64,000 bases of DNA from NCBI RefSeq assembly GCF_002119685.1, contig NZ_CP021108.1, forward strand, positions 620,001 through 684,000, written 5' to 3'. The position numbers and the translations under genes are program-made. A model generated the notes under the pieces. The model searched no databases, was not told the DNA's origin, and was given only the letters and a program-made list of their open reading frames with translations. This document shows, one piece after another, positions 17,886 through 28,012 of the stretch; the first letter of the stretch is position 1; every line of letters starts with the position of its first letter. This stretch comes from Bordetella genomosp. 8 (GTDB lineage Bacteria; Pseudomonadota; Gammaproteobacteria; Burkholderiales; Burkholderiaceae_B).

Positions 17886-19043
17886 TCATCGGTCCAGCGT
17901 CTTGCGGGTCAGGTGGCCCACCCATATCAGCAGCGCCGCCGCGTAGGCGGCCAGGATGGCGCAATCCTTCAGGATCAGCGGCCAGTAATCGCCCGCCAGG
18001 AACACCGTCTTGACCAGCTCCATGAAATACGTGGCCGGCAGCGCATGGCCGACGATGTTCACGATGGCGGGCACGTTGCGCAGGTCGAAGACGAAGCCCG
18101 ACAGCATCGTTGCCGGCATGAAGCTGGCGAGGATGGCGATCTGGCTGGCCAGGAACTGATTGCGGGTGACCGCCGAGATCAGGAGCCCGATGCCCAGCGA
18201 CACCAGCATGTAGAGCGTCGATCCCGCCAGCAGCGCGGCCATGGAGCCTTGCAAGGGCACCTGGAACAGGAACAGCGCCGCCACCAGGCACAGGGCCAGT
18301 CCCGCCATGCCGACGCAGAAGTAGGGAATGATCTTGGCAAGCAGCACTTCCACCGGGCGCACCGGGGTAACGAACAGCGCTTCCAGCGTGCCGCGCTCCC
18401 ATTCGCGTGCCATGACCAGCGCGGTCAGGAAGGTGCCGATCAAGGTCATGATCAGCACGACCAGGCCCGGGACCAGATACCACGTGCTGTCGTTGGCGGC
18501 GTTGAACCACATGCGATCCACCACCGTGACGCTGCCGTTGCCCGACATGGACAGGCTTGCGCCGCGGTCCGCCTGCTTCTGCAGCCAGATGGCGACGGCG
18601 CCTTGCAGGTAGCCGCCTACCACCAGCGCGCGCGTGGGATCGCTGCCCGATACCAGCGTCTGCACCGTTGCATTGCCCGCGGCATAGCGGCGCGCGAAAT
18701 CGCTGGGGATGCGCAGGATGGCGTCGGTTTCGTCGGCAGCCAGGGCGCGTTCGGCGTCATGCCATGAACCCGCGGGCAGGCGGGTCAGGTAAGGCGATAG
18801 CGCAATGCTGGCGGCCAGGTCATGCGCCTGTGGCGACGTGTCTTCCATCACGACCATGACGCGGGCATGCTTCACGTCCAGCGACAGGCCGTAGCCGAAG
18901 ATCAGGATCAGGACGATGGGCAGCACCAGGCCGATCAGCATATTGGCGCGGTCGCGGAACAGCTGGCGCACCTCCTTGCGCGTCAGCGAGGCCAGGCGCC
19001 GCCAGAATCCGCCGCCCGTGCGCGTGGCTGGCGTGCTGTTCAT
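17886..19043 (-). CDS. ABC-2 type permease (YbhS-like)
   Basis: The product has 385 residues. It has a cytoplasmic N-terminus, a first membrane segment near residues 30-55 (LIGLVLPIVLILIFGYGLSL), a large periplasmic domain and five C-terminal membrane segments. It contains MAREWERGTLEALFVTPVRP, the same permease motif as its partner. The start codon overlaps the ATPase stop (ATGA, 19040-19043), so the two are translationally coupled. Confidence 0.93.
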   Translation of the reverse strand: MNSTPATRTGGGFWRRLASLTRKEVRQLFRDRANMLIGLVLPIVLILIFGYGLSLDVKHARVMVVMEDTSPQAHDLAASIALSPYLTRLPAGSWHDAERALAADETDAILRIPSDFARRYAAGNATVQTLVSGSDPTRALVVGGYLQGAVAIWLQKQADRGASLSMSGNGSVTVVDRMWFNAANDSTWYLVPGLVVLIMTLIGTFLTALVMAREWERGTLEALFVTPVRPVEVLLAKIIPYFCVGMAGLALCLVAALFLFQVPLQGSMAALLAGSTLYMLVSLGIGLLISAVTRNQFLASQIAILASFMPATMLSGFVFDLRNVPAIVNIVGHALPATYFMELVKTVFLAGDYWPLILKDCAILAAYAAALLIWVGHLTRKTLDR

Positions 19044-20848
19044 GCGCGGGCCTCCGCCGGCGCGCCATTGCGCCCGCGTTCGACGATGCCGATGAAGGCA
19101 TCTTCCATGGTCATCGTATGTTCCGTCGTGGCGCCCGCCTGGGCGCGGACTTCGTCGGGCGTGCCCAGCGCCAGCAGCTTGCCGGCATCCTGGATCACGA
19201 TGCGGTCGCAGTATTCGGCTTCTTCCATGAAGTGCGTGGTGATGACGATCGTCGTGCCCGTCTGTGCCAGCGCGGTGATGCGGCGCCAGAACGCGCGGCG
19301 TGCCAGCGGATCGGCGCCGCTGGTGGGTTCGTCCAGGAACAGGATGTCGGGCTCATGCAGCAGGCCTACCGCCATGGCGAGCCGTTGCTTGATGCCCCCA
19401 GCCAATTGTCCGGCGGGCTGGTCCAGATGCTGGCGCAAGGCGAACTGCTCCGTGACCGCGGCGATACGTTCGCGCAGCCGCGCGCCATGCAGGCCATAGG
19501 CGCCGCCGAAAAAGCGCAGGTTTTCCGCGGCGGACAGGTCGCCGTACAGCGCGAAGGCCTGCGATACGTAGCCGATCCGCGACCGCGCCTGCGCCCGCGC
19601 CGTGCGCAGGTCCATGCCGGCCACGCGCGCCGTGCCGCCGCTGGCCGGCAACAGCCCGCACAGCATGCGGAAGGTCGTGGTCTTGCCCGCGCCGTTCGGG
19701 CCGAGCAGGCCGAAGATCTCGCCGCGCGCGACGTTGAACGTGGTGCGGTCCACCGCGGTGAAATCGCCGAACTTGCGGATCAGGTCATGGACTTCGATCG
19801 CTGGCTCGCCGGGATGCGCCGGCGCGTCCGTGACGCCGGCGGTCGGCGTCACCGAGCCGTCGGAAGAGGCGGCCGCGCTGGCCATGTCTCCGGCGTCGCC
19901 GGCCTCCTCGACGCGCGCGCGCAGCAGCACCATGAAGCCATCTTCCAGCCGGGCCGGCACGGCCCGCGCATCCGCGGCCTGGTCTCCCAGCGCGTCGATA
20001 TCGCCGCCAGGGCGCAGGATGAACCGCACCTCTCCACCACGCGGGACGGCATCGACCACCTGGTCGTGACGGTCCAGCAACCGGGCCTGGCGCGCGCGCG
20101 GCGCTTCGCCGGGCGGCGCCGGCACGACGAAGCACAAGCCTTCCGCGCGCGCGGCGATGGCGGCGGGCGCGCCGCCCGCGAGCAGGCCGCCCTCATGCAG
20201 CACATGCACGCAGGCGCAGCGCTCCGCTTCGTCCATGTACGCCGTGGCGACCAGGACGGTCAGGGATTCGTCGCGCACCATCCGGTCGATGATCTCCCAC
20301 AGCTCGCGCCGGGACAGCGGGTCGACGCCCACCGTGGGCTCGTCCAGCAGCAGCAGGTCGGGCGAACGCACCAGCGTGCAGGCCAACCCCAGCTTCTGCT
20401 TCATGCCGCCCGACAGCTTGCCGGCCAGGCGCCCGGTGAAGCGCGCCAGGTCCGTCATCTCGAGCAGGCGGGCGTAGCGTTCGCGCCGCGCGTCGGCCGG
20501 CACGCCATGCAGGTCGGCGTACAGGTCCAGGTTTTCCTGGACGCTGAGGTCCGTGTACAGCCCGAAACGCTGTGGCATGTAGCTGATGCGCTCCTGCACG
20601 GCCTGCGCATCGCGCGCGACGTCGTATCCGAGCACCTGTAGTTGCCCTGCGTCAGGACGCATGAGGCCGGCGACCAGCCGCAGGAAGGTGGTCTTTCCCG
20701 CGCCGTCCGGGCCGACCAGGGCGGTGACGGTGCCGCGCGCCACGTGCAGCGTGACGCCGTCCAGCGCCCGCACGTGCCGACCCGCCGTTTTCACGGCGAA
20801 GCCTTTGCCGATGTCCCGCGCGTCGATGGCCAGGCCGTCGCCGTCCAT
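19040..20848 (-). CDS. ABC transporter ATPase with two fused nucleotide-binding domains (YbhF-like)
   Basis: ATG 20848 shares one base with the stop of the upstream hlyD-like gene and gives 602 residues. Domain one has Walker A GPDGAGKTT at 46-54, signature LSGGMKQKL and Walker B LLLLDEPTVGVD. Domain two has GPNGAGKTT, LAGGIKQRL (Ala replacing the first Ser of LSGG) and ILFLDEPTSGAD. Both carry the residues for ATP hydrolysis. It energises the two ABC-2 permeases. The open frame continues upstream to 21136 but that is inside the neighbouring gene. Confidence 0.95.
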   Translation of the reverse strand: MDGDGLAIDARDIGKGFAVKTAGRHVRALDGVTLHVARGTVTALVGPDGAGKTTFLRLVAGLMRPDAGQLQVLGYDVARDAQAVQERISYMPQRFGLYTDLSVQENLDLYADLHGVPADARRERYARLLEMTDLARFTGRLAGKLSGGMKQKLGLACTLVRSPDLLLLDEPTVGVDPLSRRELWEIIDRMVRDESLTVLVATAYMDEAERCACVHVLHEGGLLAGGAPAAIAARAEGLCFVVPAPPGEAPRARQARLLDRHDQVVDAVPRGGEVRFILRPGGDIDALGDQAADARAVPARLEDGFMVLLRARVEEAGDAGDMASAAASSDGSVTPTAGVTDAPAHPGEPAIEVHDLIRKFGDFTAVDRTTFNVARGEIFGLLGPNGAGKTTTFRMLCGLLPASGGTARVAGMDLRTARAQARSRIGYVSQAFALYGDLSAAENLRFFGGAYGLHGARLRERIAAVTEQFALRQHLDQPAGQLAGGIKQRLAMAVGLLHEPDILFLDEPTSGADPLARRAFWRRITALAQTGTTIVITTHFMEEAEYCDRIVIQDAGKLLALGTPDEVRAQAGATTEHTMTMEDAFIGIVERGRNGAPAEARA

Positions 20849-21867
20849 CAGCGCGCGGCTCCCGCCGTGCCGGGGTCCAGGGCGATGGCCACGGTGGCCG
20901 GCATGCCCAGGCGCAGGCGATCTTCGGGGTCTTCGACCAGCACGCGGATTTCGTACACCAGGCTGGTGCGCAGGGTTTCGGTCTGCACGTTCTTCGGCGT
21001 GAACTCCGCCACCGAAGAGATATAGCCGACCTTGCCGGCCACGGCCTGTCCGGGATAGCTGTCGGTGTAGACCTGCGCCGCCATGCCCATCTTCACGCGG
21101 CCCAGGTCCGTTTCGTTGACGTAGGCGCGTATCCATTTGGGATCGTAGACGGCCAGCGTGTAGACCGGCCGTTGGGGGGACGCCATGTCGCCGGGCTCCA
21201 GCAGCCGGGCGCGGACCACCGCGTCGCGCGGCGCTTTCAGTTCGGCCAGGTCCAGGCGATGTTGCAGCAGATCCGCCTGGGCCCGGGCGGCCTGCAGGGC
21301 GGCTTCGGCTTCGGCGATATCTTCCTTGCGCGGGCCGACCTTGGCCAGGCGCAGGCTCTGCTGGCGGTTGTCCAGCTGTGCCTGGGCCACCCGCAGGCGC
21401 GAGGCGGCATTGTCCAGGTCGTCGCGGCTGACGCCGCGGCCACCAGTGTCGCCGGCCACGCCCTGCAGGCGCTTCAACTGCCGGGCGGCAAGGTCGGCGT
21501 CGGCCTGGGCGGCGATGACTTGCGCCTGGGCCTGCTGGACTTCCTCCGGCCGCGAACCGTTCCGCAAGCGCAGCAGCGATTGCTCGCGCATCGCCACGTC
21601 GGCGCGCGCCTGCGCCAGCTCCAGCGCCAGCGTTCGGGTATCCAGCCGCGCCACGACCTGCCCGGCGCGGACGCGGTCGCCTTCGTCCACCTTCATCTCG
21701 GCGATGCGGTCGCTGCCATCGAAGGCCAGGGCGATCTGGCGGATATCGACGTTGCCGTAGAGCGTCAGGCGGTTCGGATCGGTGGGGTTGCGATTCAACG
21801 CCCAGTAGACGGCGGCGGCGGCCGCCAGCAGTACAACGACGACCAGGATGGCTGTTTTTTTCTTCAT
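20848..21867 (-). CDS. HlyD-family membrane-fusion protein (YbhG-like)
   Basis: The product has 339 residues and is the first gene of the efflux operon. It starts MKKKTAILVVVVLLAAAAAV, an uncleaved signal-anchor or signal peptide, followed by a lipoyl half-motif (VDEGDRVRAGQVVARLDTR), a long coiled-coil hairpin (about residues 80-200) and the second lipoyl half and beta-barrel (LKAPRDAVVRARLLEPGDM). It should bridge the inner-membrane permeases to the NodT-type channel. In E. coli the same set ybhG-F-S-R is controlled by CecR; here the outer-membrane gene is part of the operon. Confidence 0.93.
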   Translation of the reverse strand: MKKKTAILVVVVLLAAAAAVYWALNRNPTDPNRLTLYGNVDIRQIALAFDGSDRIAEMKVDEGDRVRAGQVVARLDTRTLALELAQARADVAMREQSLLRLRNGSRPEEVQQAQAQVIAAQADADLAARQLKRLQGVAGDTGGRGVSRDDLDNAASRLRVAQAQLDNRQQSLRLAKVGPRKEDIAEAEAALQAARAQADLLQHRLDLAELKAPRDAVVRARLLEPGDMASPQRPVYTLAVYDPKWIRAYVNETDLGRVKMGMAAQVYTDSYPGQAVAGKVGYISSVAEFTPKNVQTETLRTSLVYEIRVLVEDPEDRLRLGMPATVAIALDPGTAGAAR

Positions 21868-21877
21868 GATCGGTGGG

Positions 21878-21918
21878 TCGTATCCCTGGCTTGATATCTA
21901 AGTCAAATTTGGATTTGA
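21878..21918. promoter_or_regulatory. Efflux operon promoter with overlapping inverted repeat
   Basis: On the minus strand TTGACT (21906-21901) and ATACGA (21883-21878) are separated by 17 bp, a plausible -35/-10 pair for the hlyD-like operon. A perfect 6-bp inverted repeat, TCAAAT at 21903-21908 and ATTTGA at 21913-21918 with a 4-bp spacer, overlaps the -35. This is a natural operator for the divergent TetR regulator; binding is inferred. Confidence 0.5.
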
Positions 21919-21974
21919 GTTAAACTATACCTACATTTTTGCCGCATTGCACAGCGCGCGTATTGCGCTGGGTC

Positions 21975-22649
21975 ATGCATACGAGCCTCTCCATGCCGCC
22001 CAAAAGCCCTCCCACCGCGACGCCGTCGCCCGCGCGTCCACGCGCCGACGGCGAGGCCACTCGCGTGAACATCCTCGAGGCGGCCGGCCAGCTGTTCGCC
22101 GAGCGGGGCTACGCCGACACCACCAGCAAGGCCATCTGCGCCCGGGCAAAAACCAACATTGCGGCGGTCAATTACTACTTCGGCAGCCGCGACGGGCTGT
22201 ATCTCGCGCTGTTGCGCGAGGTGCATAGGCGTGTGATGAGCATGGATTTCCTGCGCGGCCTGGCCGACAGCGAGCTTTCCGCCGAGGAAAAACTGGGCGT
22301 ATTCCTCGATGGCCTGGTCAGCGCCATCGTCGATGCAAGCAGTTGGCATACCCGGCTGTGGGCGCGCGAAATCGTGTCGCCTTCGCCCCTGCTGGCGCAA
22401 GTCATGCGCGAAGAAGCGATGCCCAAGTTCCAGGTGTTGAGCGGCATCGTGGCCGAGATCACCGGCTTGCCGCTCGACACGCCGGCGTTGACCTGTTGCG
22501 TGCTCAGCGTGGTGGCGCCTTGCCTGATGCTGCTGGTGCTGGCCCCGGGCGTGGAATCGCCGATGCAGGCCCTGTTCGACTGCCCGGCGGCGGAACTCGC
22601 GGCGCAGATGAAGGTGCTGGCATTGCAGGGGCTGCGCGCGGTGGCCTAA
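21975..22649 (+). CDS. TetR/AcrR regulator, CecR (YbiH)-like
   Basis: ATG 21975 gives 224 residues; ATG 21993 is also possible. The helix-turn-helix is clear (RVNILEAAGQLFAERGYADT, then TSKAICARAKTNIAAVNYYF), and the C-terminal half resembles the DUF1956 ligand domain of CecR (WHTRLWAREIVSPSPLL). It is divergent from the HlyD-ABC-NodT operon, the same arrangement as cecR-ybhGFSR in E. coli, so it most likely represses that exporter. The ligand is unknown. Confidence 0.92.
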   Translation: MHTSLSMPPKSPPTATPSPARPRADGEATRVNILEAAGQLFAERGYADTTSKAICARAKTNIAAVNYYFGSRDGLYLALLREVHRRVMSMDFLRGLADSELSAEEKLGVFLDGLVSAIVDASSWHTRLWAREIVSPSPLLAQVMREEAMPKFQVLSGIVAEITGLPLDTPALTCCVLSVVAPCLMLLVLAPGVESPMQALFDCPAAELAAQMKVLALQGLRAVA

Positions 22650-22732
22650 GGTCGCTTTGATACCATTGCCGTTTGTAGAACCCGCCAACACAGGACGCCG
22701 GGGAACGACGATCTCCCGGCCGCAGAATACCC

Positions 22733-25375
22733 ATGAAGAAGTGGACCAAACGCATATCGATAGGCGTGGCGGCCGTGCTCGCCCTGGCCGTCGCGGCGGC
22801 CGCGGTCTTTCTGTTGACCTTCGATCCCAACGCCTACAAGGACCGCCTGCAGGCCTGGGTGCAGGAGCGTTATCACCGCACGCTGACCATAGAGGGGGAC
22901 ATCGATGCCACGCTGTTCCCGCGCCTGGGGCTGACGCTTCAGGGCGTCACGCTATCGGAGCCCAATAGCAGCGATACGTTCGCGTCGATGGAAACGGCGC
23001 GCATGTCCGTGGCGATATGGCCGCTGCTGTCGCGCCATATTATCCTGGACCACGCGAGCTTCAGTGGCGTGAAGGCACGCGTGGTGCGGGACAAGCAGGG
23101 CAGGCTGAATTTCCAGGATCTGCTGGGCGAACCCAGGCAGCCGCGTCAGGCGACGCCCGAGCCGGCGGACCAGGACCGCTCGTCCGGTCCCGCGCCCACC
23201 ATCGATATCGCCGGACTGGATATCAAGGATGGCGAAATCCAGTTGCAGGACGACGCCCACGGACGCGCGCTGGTCATTTCGCAGCTGAACGCGCGGACGG
23301 GCCGCATGCGCATCGACGAACCCTTCGACGCCAGCGTGTCGGCGCACGTCCAGGGCGCCAATCCGAGGGTCGACACGGACATCGCGGGCAAGGCCGTCGT
23401 GCGCCTGGATCCCGAAGCCCAGCGCTACGAAGTGCGCGGGCTGGACCTGAAGGTGTCCGGCCAATTGCCTGACGCCAACGCCCGCAACCTGACCGCGCGC
23501 GGCAACCTGAACTATGACGGCAAGAGCGGGGTGCTGGACGCCAACGCGATCGAGCTGGTGTTCCAGGGCGATATCGCCAATGTGGAAGGCGGGACGGCCA
23601 GCGCCGACGCCAGCCTGGCGGCGGAACGCCTGCGCGCCGATCCGGCCAGTGGCGCCATCCTGGCGTCCAAGGTGGCGGTCCGCGCCAAGGGCACGCTGCC
23701 GCGCGGCCCGTTCGAATTCGCCGCCGATGCGCCGGCCCTGGATGTTTCGCCCACGGCGGCTTCCGGTGATGCCATCAGCGCGCGCGTGCGGATCGCCGGT
23801 CCGGATAGCGTGGATGCGCGGCTGGCCATCGACGGGATCAGCGGCAACAGCAGCAATCTTTCCGTCGCGCAGGCGAAGGTCGCTGCCGATATCAAGCAGG
23901 GGGGCCGCGGCTGGAACGTCAGCGCCGCGTCGCCCGTGACGCTGGACCTGCGCCAGCGCGCCGGCGCCATGCCGACGATGGCGGGCGAATTGGTCGTCAC
24001 CGCGCCGGGCCTGCCGGGCGGCGCCATGCGCGTGCCGTATACGGGCGCGCTGCGGGCCGACCTGACGAAGAAGTCGGCGGAGGTTGCGCTGGATGCGCAG
24101 GTGGAGGGCGGCAAGCTGACCTTGACGGCGGATGCCACGCAGCTGGGCGCCAAGCCGGCGGTCCGTTTCGCATTGAATGCCGATACGCTGGATCTGGACA
24201 AGCTGTTGCCGGACGCGGCGGCCCGGCCATCGACGACGCCGGCCACTTCCGGGCCGGGAACCGCGCCCGCCGCGCCCGCTGCTCCGAACGCCGCGCCTGC
24301 GGCGGCCGCCCAGCCGGCCGCCGGTGCGGCAGGCCCGGCGCCCGCCACGGCCGGCGCTTCGGCCGGCGCCGCGCCGCCGGCGACGGCGGGTGTTGCCGCC
24401 GGAGCGCCCCCGTCCGCGCCGGCATCCGGCGCCGCGTCCGCGGCCGTACCCGCGCAAACCGCGGCGGCCCAGCCGGGCGCCATCGACCTGTCTGCCCTGA
24501 TCGGGCCGACCGCGCAGGGCACCGTCAAGGCGGGCCGCCTCGTCGCGCAGGGGGTCACCATGCAGAACCTCGCGGCCAGCGTCAAACTGGCGCAGGGCAA
24601 GCTGGACGTCACTCCGCTCACGGCCAATCTCTACAACGGCAAGCTGGCCGGCAGCCTGGCCCTGGACGCGACGCGCGACAACGCGCTCACCACGCGCTTC
24701 ACGCTGGATGGCGTGGCCATGGGCCCGTTGCTGACCGACCTGACCAAGCGATCCTCGCTGACCGGCGTGGGCAGCGTATCGGCGAACCTGAGCACCCATG
24801 GCGCCCGGTCCACGGCCATGCGCGACAACCTGGCGGGCACCCTCCAGTTGCGGTTGCGCGAAGGCGCCATCAAGGGCTTCGACGTGGCCCGCTCCTTGCG
24901 CGAGCTGAAGCAGTTGATACTCGGCGGCAAGGGCGCTGCGTCCGACGACGTCGCGGCCGATACGTCGCGCGAAACCACCTTCACCCGCATGGATGCCGAC
25001 CTGGCGATTGCGGCGGGCGTGGCCACCATCAAGAAGCTGGACGTCGCGTCGCCGGTGATACGCTTGAGCGAAGGTTCACCGGCCATCATCGACCTGCCCA
25101 AGGGCACACTGGATGTCGTCGCGAACGTGCGGCTGGCCGATCCGCCGCCCGTGGATATGCGCGAGTTGCGCGGCGTGGCGGTGCCGGTGCATGTGGCCGG
25201 CCCGTACGACCAGTTGCGGTATCGGGTGGACTGGCGATCCGTGGCGGGCGACGCCGTCACGCGGACGCTGGAGCGCGCGCTGGGCGGCAAGGGCGCCGAT
25301 CAGCAGGACAACGAATCGCGCCGGGATCGCTTGCGCGACCTAGGCAAGATGCTTAAGGGGATAACCGGGAAATGA
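22733..25375 (+). CDS. AsmA-family protein
   Basis: The product has 880 residues. It has one N-terminal membrane segment (ISIGVAAVLALAVAAAAVFL) followed by the AsmA start motif FDPNAYKDRLQAWVQERYHR and a very long beta-rich periplasmic region; the conserved C-terminal AsmA domain begins near residue 590 (GTVKAGRLVAQGVTMQNLAA). AsmA-like proteins are thought to move phospholipids between membranes. A linker of nearly pure Ala/Pro/Gly lies at about residues 495-585. The stop overlaps the next start (ATGA), so the small downstream gene is coupled to it. Confidence 0.93.
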   Translation: MKKWTKRISIGVAAVLALAVAAAAVFLLTFDPNAYKDRLQAWVQERYHRTLTIEGDIDATLFPRLGLTLQGVTLSEPNSSDTFASMETARMSVAIWPLLSRHIILDHASFSGVKARVVRDKQGRLNFQDLLGEPRQPRQATPEPADQDRSSGPAPTIDIAGLDIKDGEIQLQDDAHGRALVISQLNARTGRMRIDEPFDASVSAHVQGANPRVDTDIAGKAVVRLDPEAQRYEVRGLDLKVSGQLPDANARNLTARGNLNYDGKSGVLDANAIELVFQGDIANVEGGTASADASLAAERLRADPASGAILASKVAVRAKGTLPRGPFEFAADAPALDVSPTAASGDAISARVRIAGPDSVDARLAIDGISGNSSNLSVAQAKVAADIKQGGRGWNVSAASPVTLDLRQRAGAMPTMAGELVVTAPGLPGGAMRVPYTGALRADLTKKSAEVALDAQVEGGKLTLTADATQLGAKPAVRFALNADTLDLDKLLPDAAARPSTTPATSGPGTAPAAPAAPNAAPAAAAQPAAGAAGPAPATAGASAGAAPPATAGVAAGAPPSAPASGAASAAVPAQTAAAQPGAIDLSALIGPTAQGTVKAGRLVAQGVTMQNLAASVKLAQGKLDVTPLTANLYNGKLAGSLALDATRDNALTTRFTLDGVAMGPLLTDLTKRSSLTGVGSVSANLSTHGARSTAMRDNLAGTLQLRLREGAIKGFDVARSLRELKQLILGGKGAASDDVAADTSRETTFTRMDADLAIAAGVATIKKLDVASPVIRLSEGSPAIIDLPKGTLDVVANVRLADPPPVDMRELRGVAVPVHVAGPYDQLRYRVDWRSVAGDAVTRTLERALGGKGADQQDNESRRDRLRDLGKMLKGITGK

Positions 25376-25755
25376 GCACTCGATACCATCCCGTCGCGCA
25401 CTGCGGCGGCCTGGACGATCCACGCGCCGCCGACTACGACCGCCGCTGGCTGGCGGTGAACTCCGGCGGACAATGGATCACGCGCGACGCCTGTCCGAAG
25501 CTGGCGGACATTTCGGTCGAACTGCGTTTCGGCTACCTGGTGCTGCGCGCGCCCGGCATGTTGCGCATCGATATCCCGCTGGATGTCATCGAGGACGACG
25601 ACAGCGTGCGTACCGCCGTGCTGGTCGGCCAGCAGGCCGTCGACGTCGTCGACGAAGGCGAACTCGCGGCAGCATGGATATCCAATTACACGGGAATTCC
25701 ATGCCGCTTGATGAAGGTGCATCCGGACATGGGGCCCGTCGACTGGCCGGAGTAA
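25372..25755 (+). CDS. Stand-alone MOSC N-terminal beta-barrel domain protein
   Basis: The product has only 127 residues and matches the N-terminal domain that precedes MOSC in YcbX-type proteins: YDRRWLAVNSGGQWITRDAC, LRAPGMLRIDIPL, and WISNYTGIPCRLMKVHPD. The catalytic MOSC domain, which carries the molybdenum-cofactor-binding Cys in YcbX, is absent; the gene stops 17 bp before the convergent benE gene's coding end. It overlaps the asmA stop by four bases. Its role is unknown. Confidence 0.8.
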   Translation: MSTRYHPVAHCGGLDDPRAADYDRRWLAVNSGGQWITRDACPKLADISVELRFGYLVLRAPGMLRIDIPLDVIEDDDSVRTAVLVGQQAVDVVDEGELAAAWISNYTGIPCRLMKVHPDMGPVDWPE

Positions 25756-25774
25756 GCGCTTCGGCCTTTTCCTT

Positions 25775-26989
25775 TCACCCTTTGCGCATGCCGCTCATGA
25801 AGGCATGCGCGACCAGGCCGGCCGCCAGCCCCCAGAAGGCCGACCCCACGCCCCAGAACGTCATGCCGGAGGCGGTGGCCAGCAGCGTGATCAGCGCGGC
25901 TTCGCGGCCGGGCTCGTCGCGCATGGCGGCCGCCATGCCACCCATGATGGGCGCCAGCAGGGCCAGCCCCGCCAGGGCGGCGATCAAGGTCGGTGGCAAG
26001 GCCTGGAAAAACACGGCGACCGCGCCGGCCGCCACGCTCAATACGACATAGGCCACGCCATAGGCGACGGCGGCGACATAGCGCCGCGCCGGATCGGGAT
26101 GCGCTTCGCGCCCCGCGCAGATGGCCGCGATGATGGCCGCCAGCGTTACGCTGTGCGCGCCGAACGGCGCCGCGACCAGTCCCACGGCACCGCTGACGGC
26201 AATGACGCGCGAAGCCGGGACGTCGCGGTAGCCCGCGGCCTGCAACACCGCCAACCCGGGCAGGTTCTGCGACGCCATGCCGACCACGAACAAGGGCACG
26301 GCCAGGCTGATGACCGCGCGCCCCGTGAAGACGGGCGTGGTCCAGACGAACTCGGTCATGTGCCATTCCGCACCGCCGAAACTCAGCAGCCCTTGTGCGG
26401 CGGCGGCCGCGAGTCCTGTCGCCAGCACGGCCAGGATGGCGTAGCGGGGCGCGCAGCGTTTGAAGATCAGGTAAACCAGCGCCATCGGCAGCACCAGCGC
26501 GGCCTGCCGGCCCATGGCGCCGAAGACGCCGATGCCGAAATTCAGCAGCACGCCGGCCAGCATGGCGGAAGCGATCTGCGGCGGGATACGGCGCGCGATC
26601 GGATCGACCCAGCCGAGCAGGCCGCACACGAGGGCCAGGGCGGCGGCCACGACGAAGGCGCCGACGGCTTCGGCAAATGGCACGCCGGCCAGCGCGGTGA
26701 TCAGCAGCGCCGCGCCGGGCGTGGACCATGCCAGCACGATGGGCAGGCGCGTGCGCATGCTTAGCCACACGCCGCCCAGGCCCAGGGCCAGGCAGATCGA
26801 TCCCAGCCAGGATCCGATGCGCGCGGCGTCCAGGCCGACGGTGTGGCCGGCCTGCACCATCAGCACGGCGGTGCCGCCGAAACTGACGACGACGGCGACC
26901 AGGCCGGCGACGATGGCGGAAAGGGAAAGATCGCCGCGCAGCGCGCCGGCGCGAGGGGCTGAGTCGGTTTGTACCTGCGTTTCCTGCAT
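25775..26989 (-). CDS. Benzoate/H+ symporter BenE family
   Basis: ATG 26989 gives 404 residues (MQETQVQTDSAPRAGALRGD). About twelve hydrophobic segments and the BenE features LAWSTPGAALLITALAGVPF, FVVGMASQNLPGLAVLQAAG and FGAHSVTLAAIIAAICAG are visible. It is an inner-membrane proton symporter for benzoate or a similar compound. No benzoate catabolic genes are in the window. A 14-bp repeat array lies just upstream. Confidence 0.93.
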   Translation of the reverse strand: MQETQVQTDSAPRAGALRGDLSLSAIVAGLVAVVVSFGGTAVLMVQAGHTVGLDAARIGSWLGSICLALGLGGVWLSMRTRLPIVLAWSTPGAALLITALAGVPFAEAVGAFVVAAALALVCGLLGWVDPIARRIPPQIASAMLAGVLLNFGIGVFGAMGRQAALVLPMALVYLIFKRCAPRYAILAVLATGLAAAAAQGLLSFGGAEWHMTEFVWTTPVFTGRAVISLAVPLFVVGMASQNLPGLAVLQAAGYRDVPASRVIAVSGAVGLVAAPFGAHSVTLAAIIAAICAGREAHPDPARRYVAAVAYGVAYVVLSVAAGAVAVFFQALPPTLIAALAGLALLAPIMGGMAAAMRDEPGREAALITLLATASGMTFWGVGSAFWGLAAGLVAHAFMSGMRKG

Positions 26990-27004
26990 ATGGGCTATGT
27001 GATC

Positions 27005-27973
<969 letters not shown>

Positions 27974-28012
27974 TTATGGGTATGTCGCCTCTCCGAACCG
28001 ACGATTATTGAT

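Noticed and set aside
22952..24799. 615-codon open frame antisense to asmA
   Set aside because: It is Arg/Gly-rich without motifs, while the plus-strand frame is a clear AsmA-family protein.
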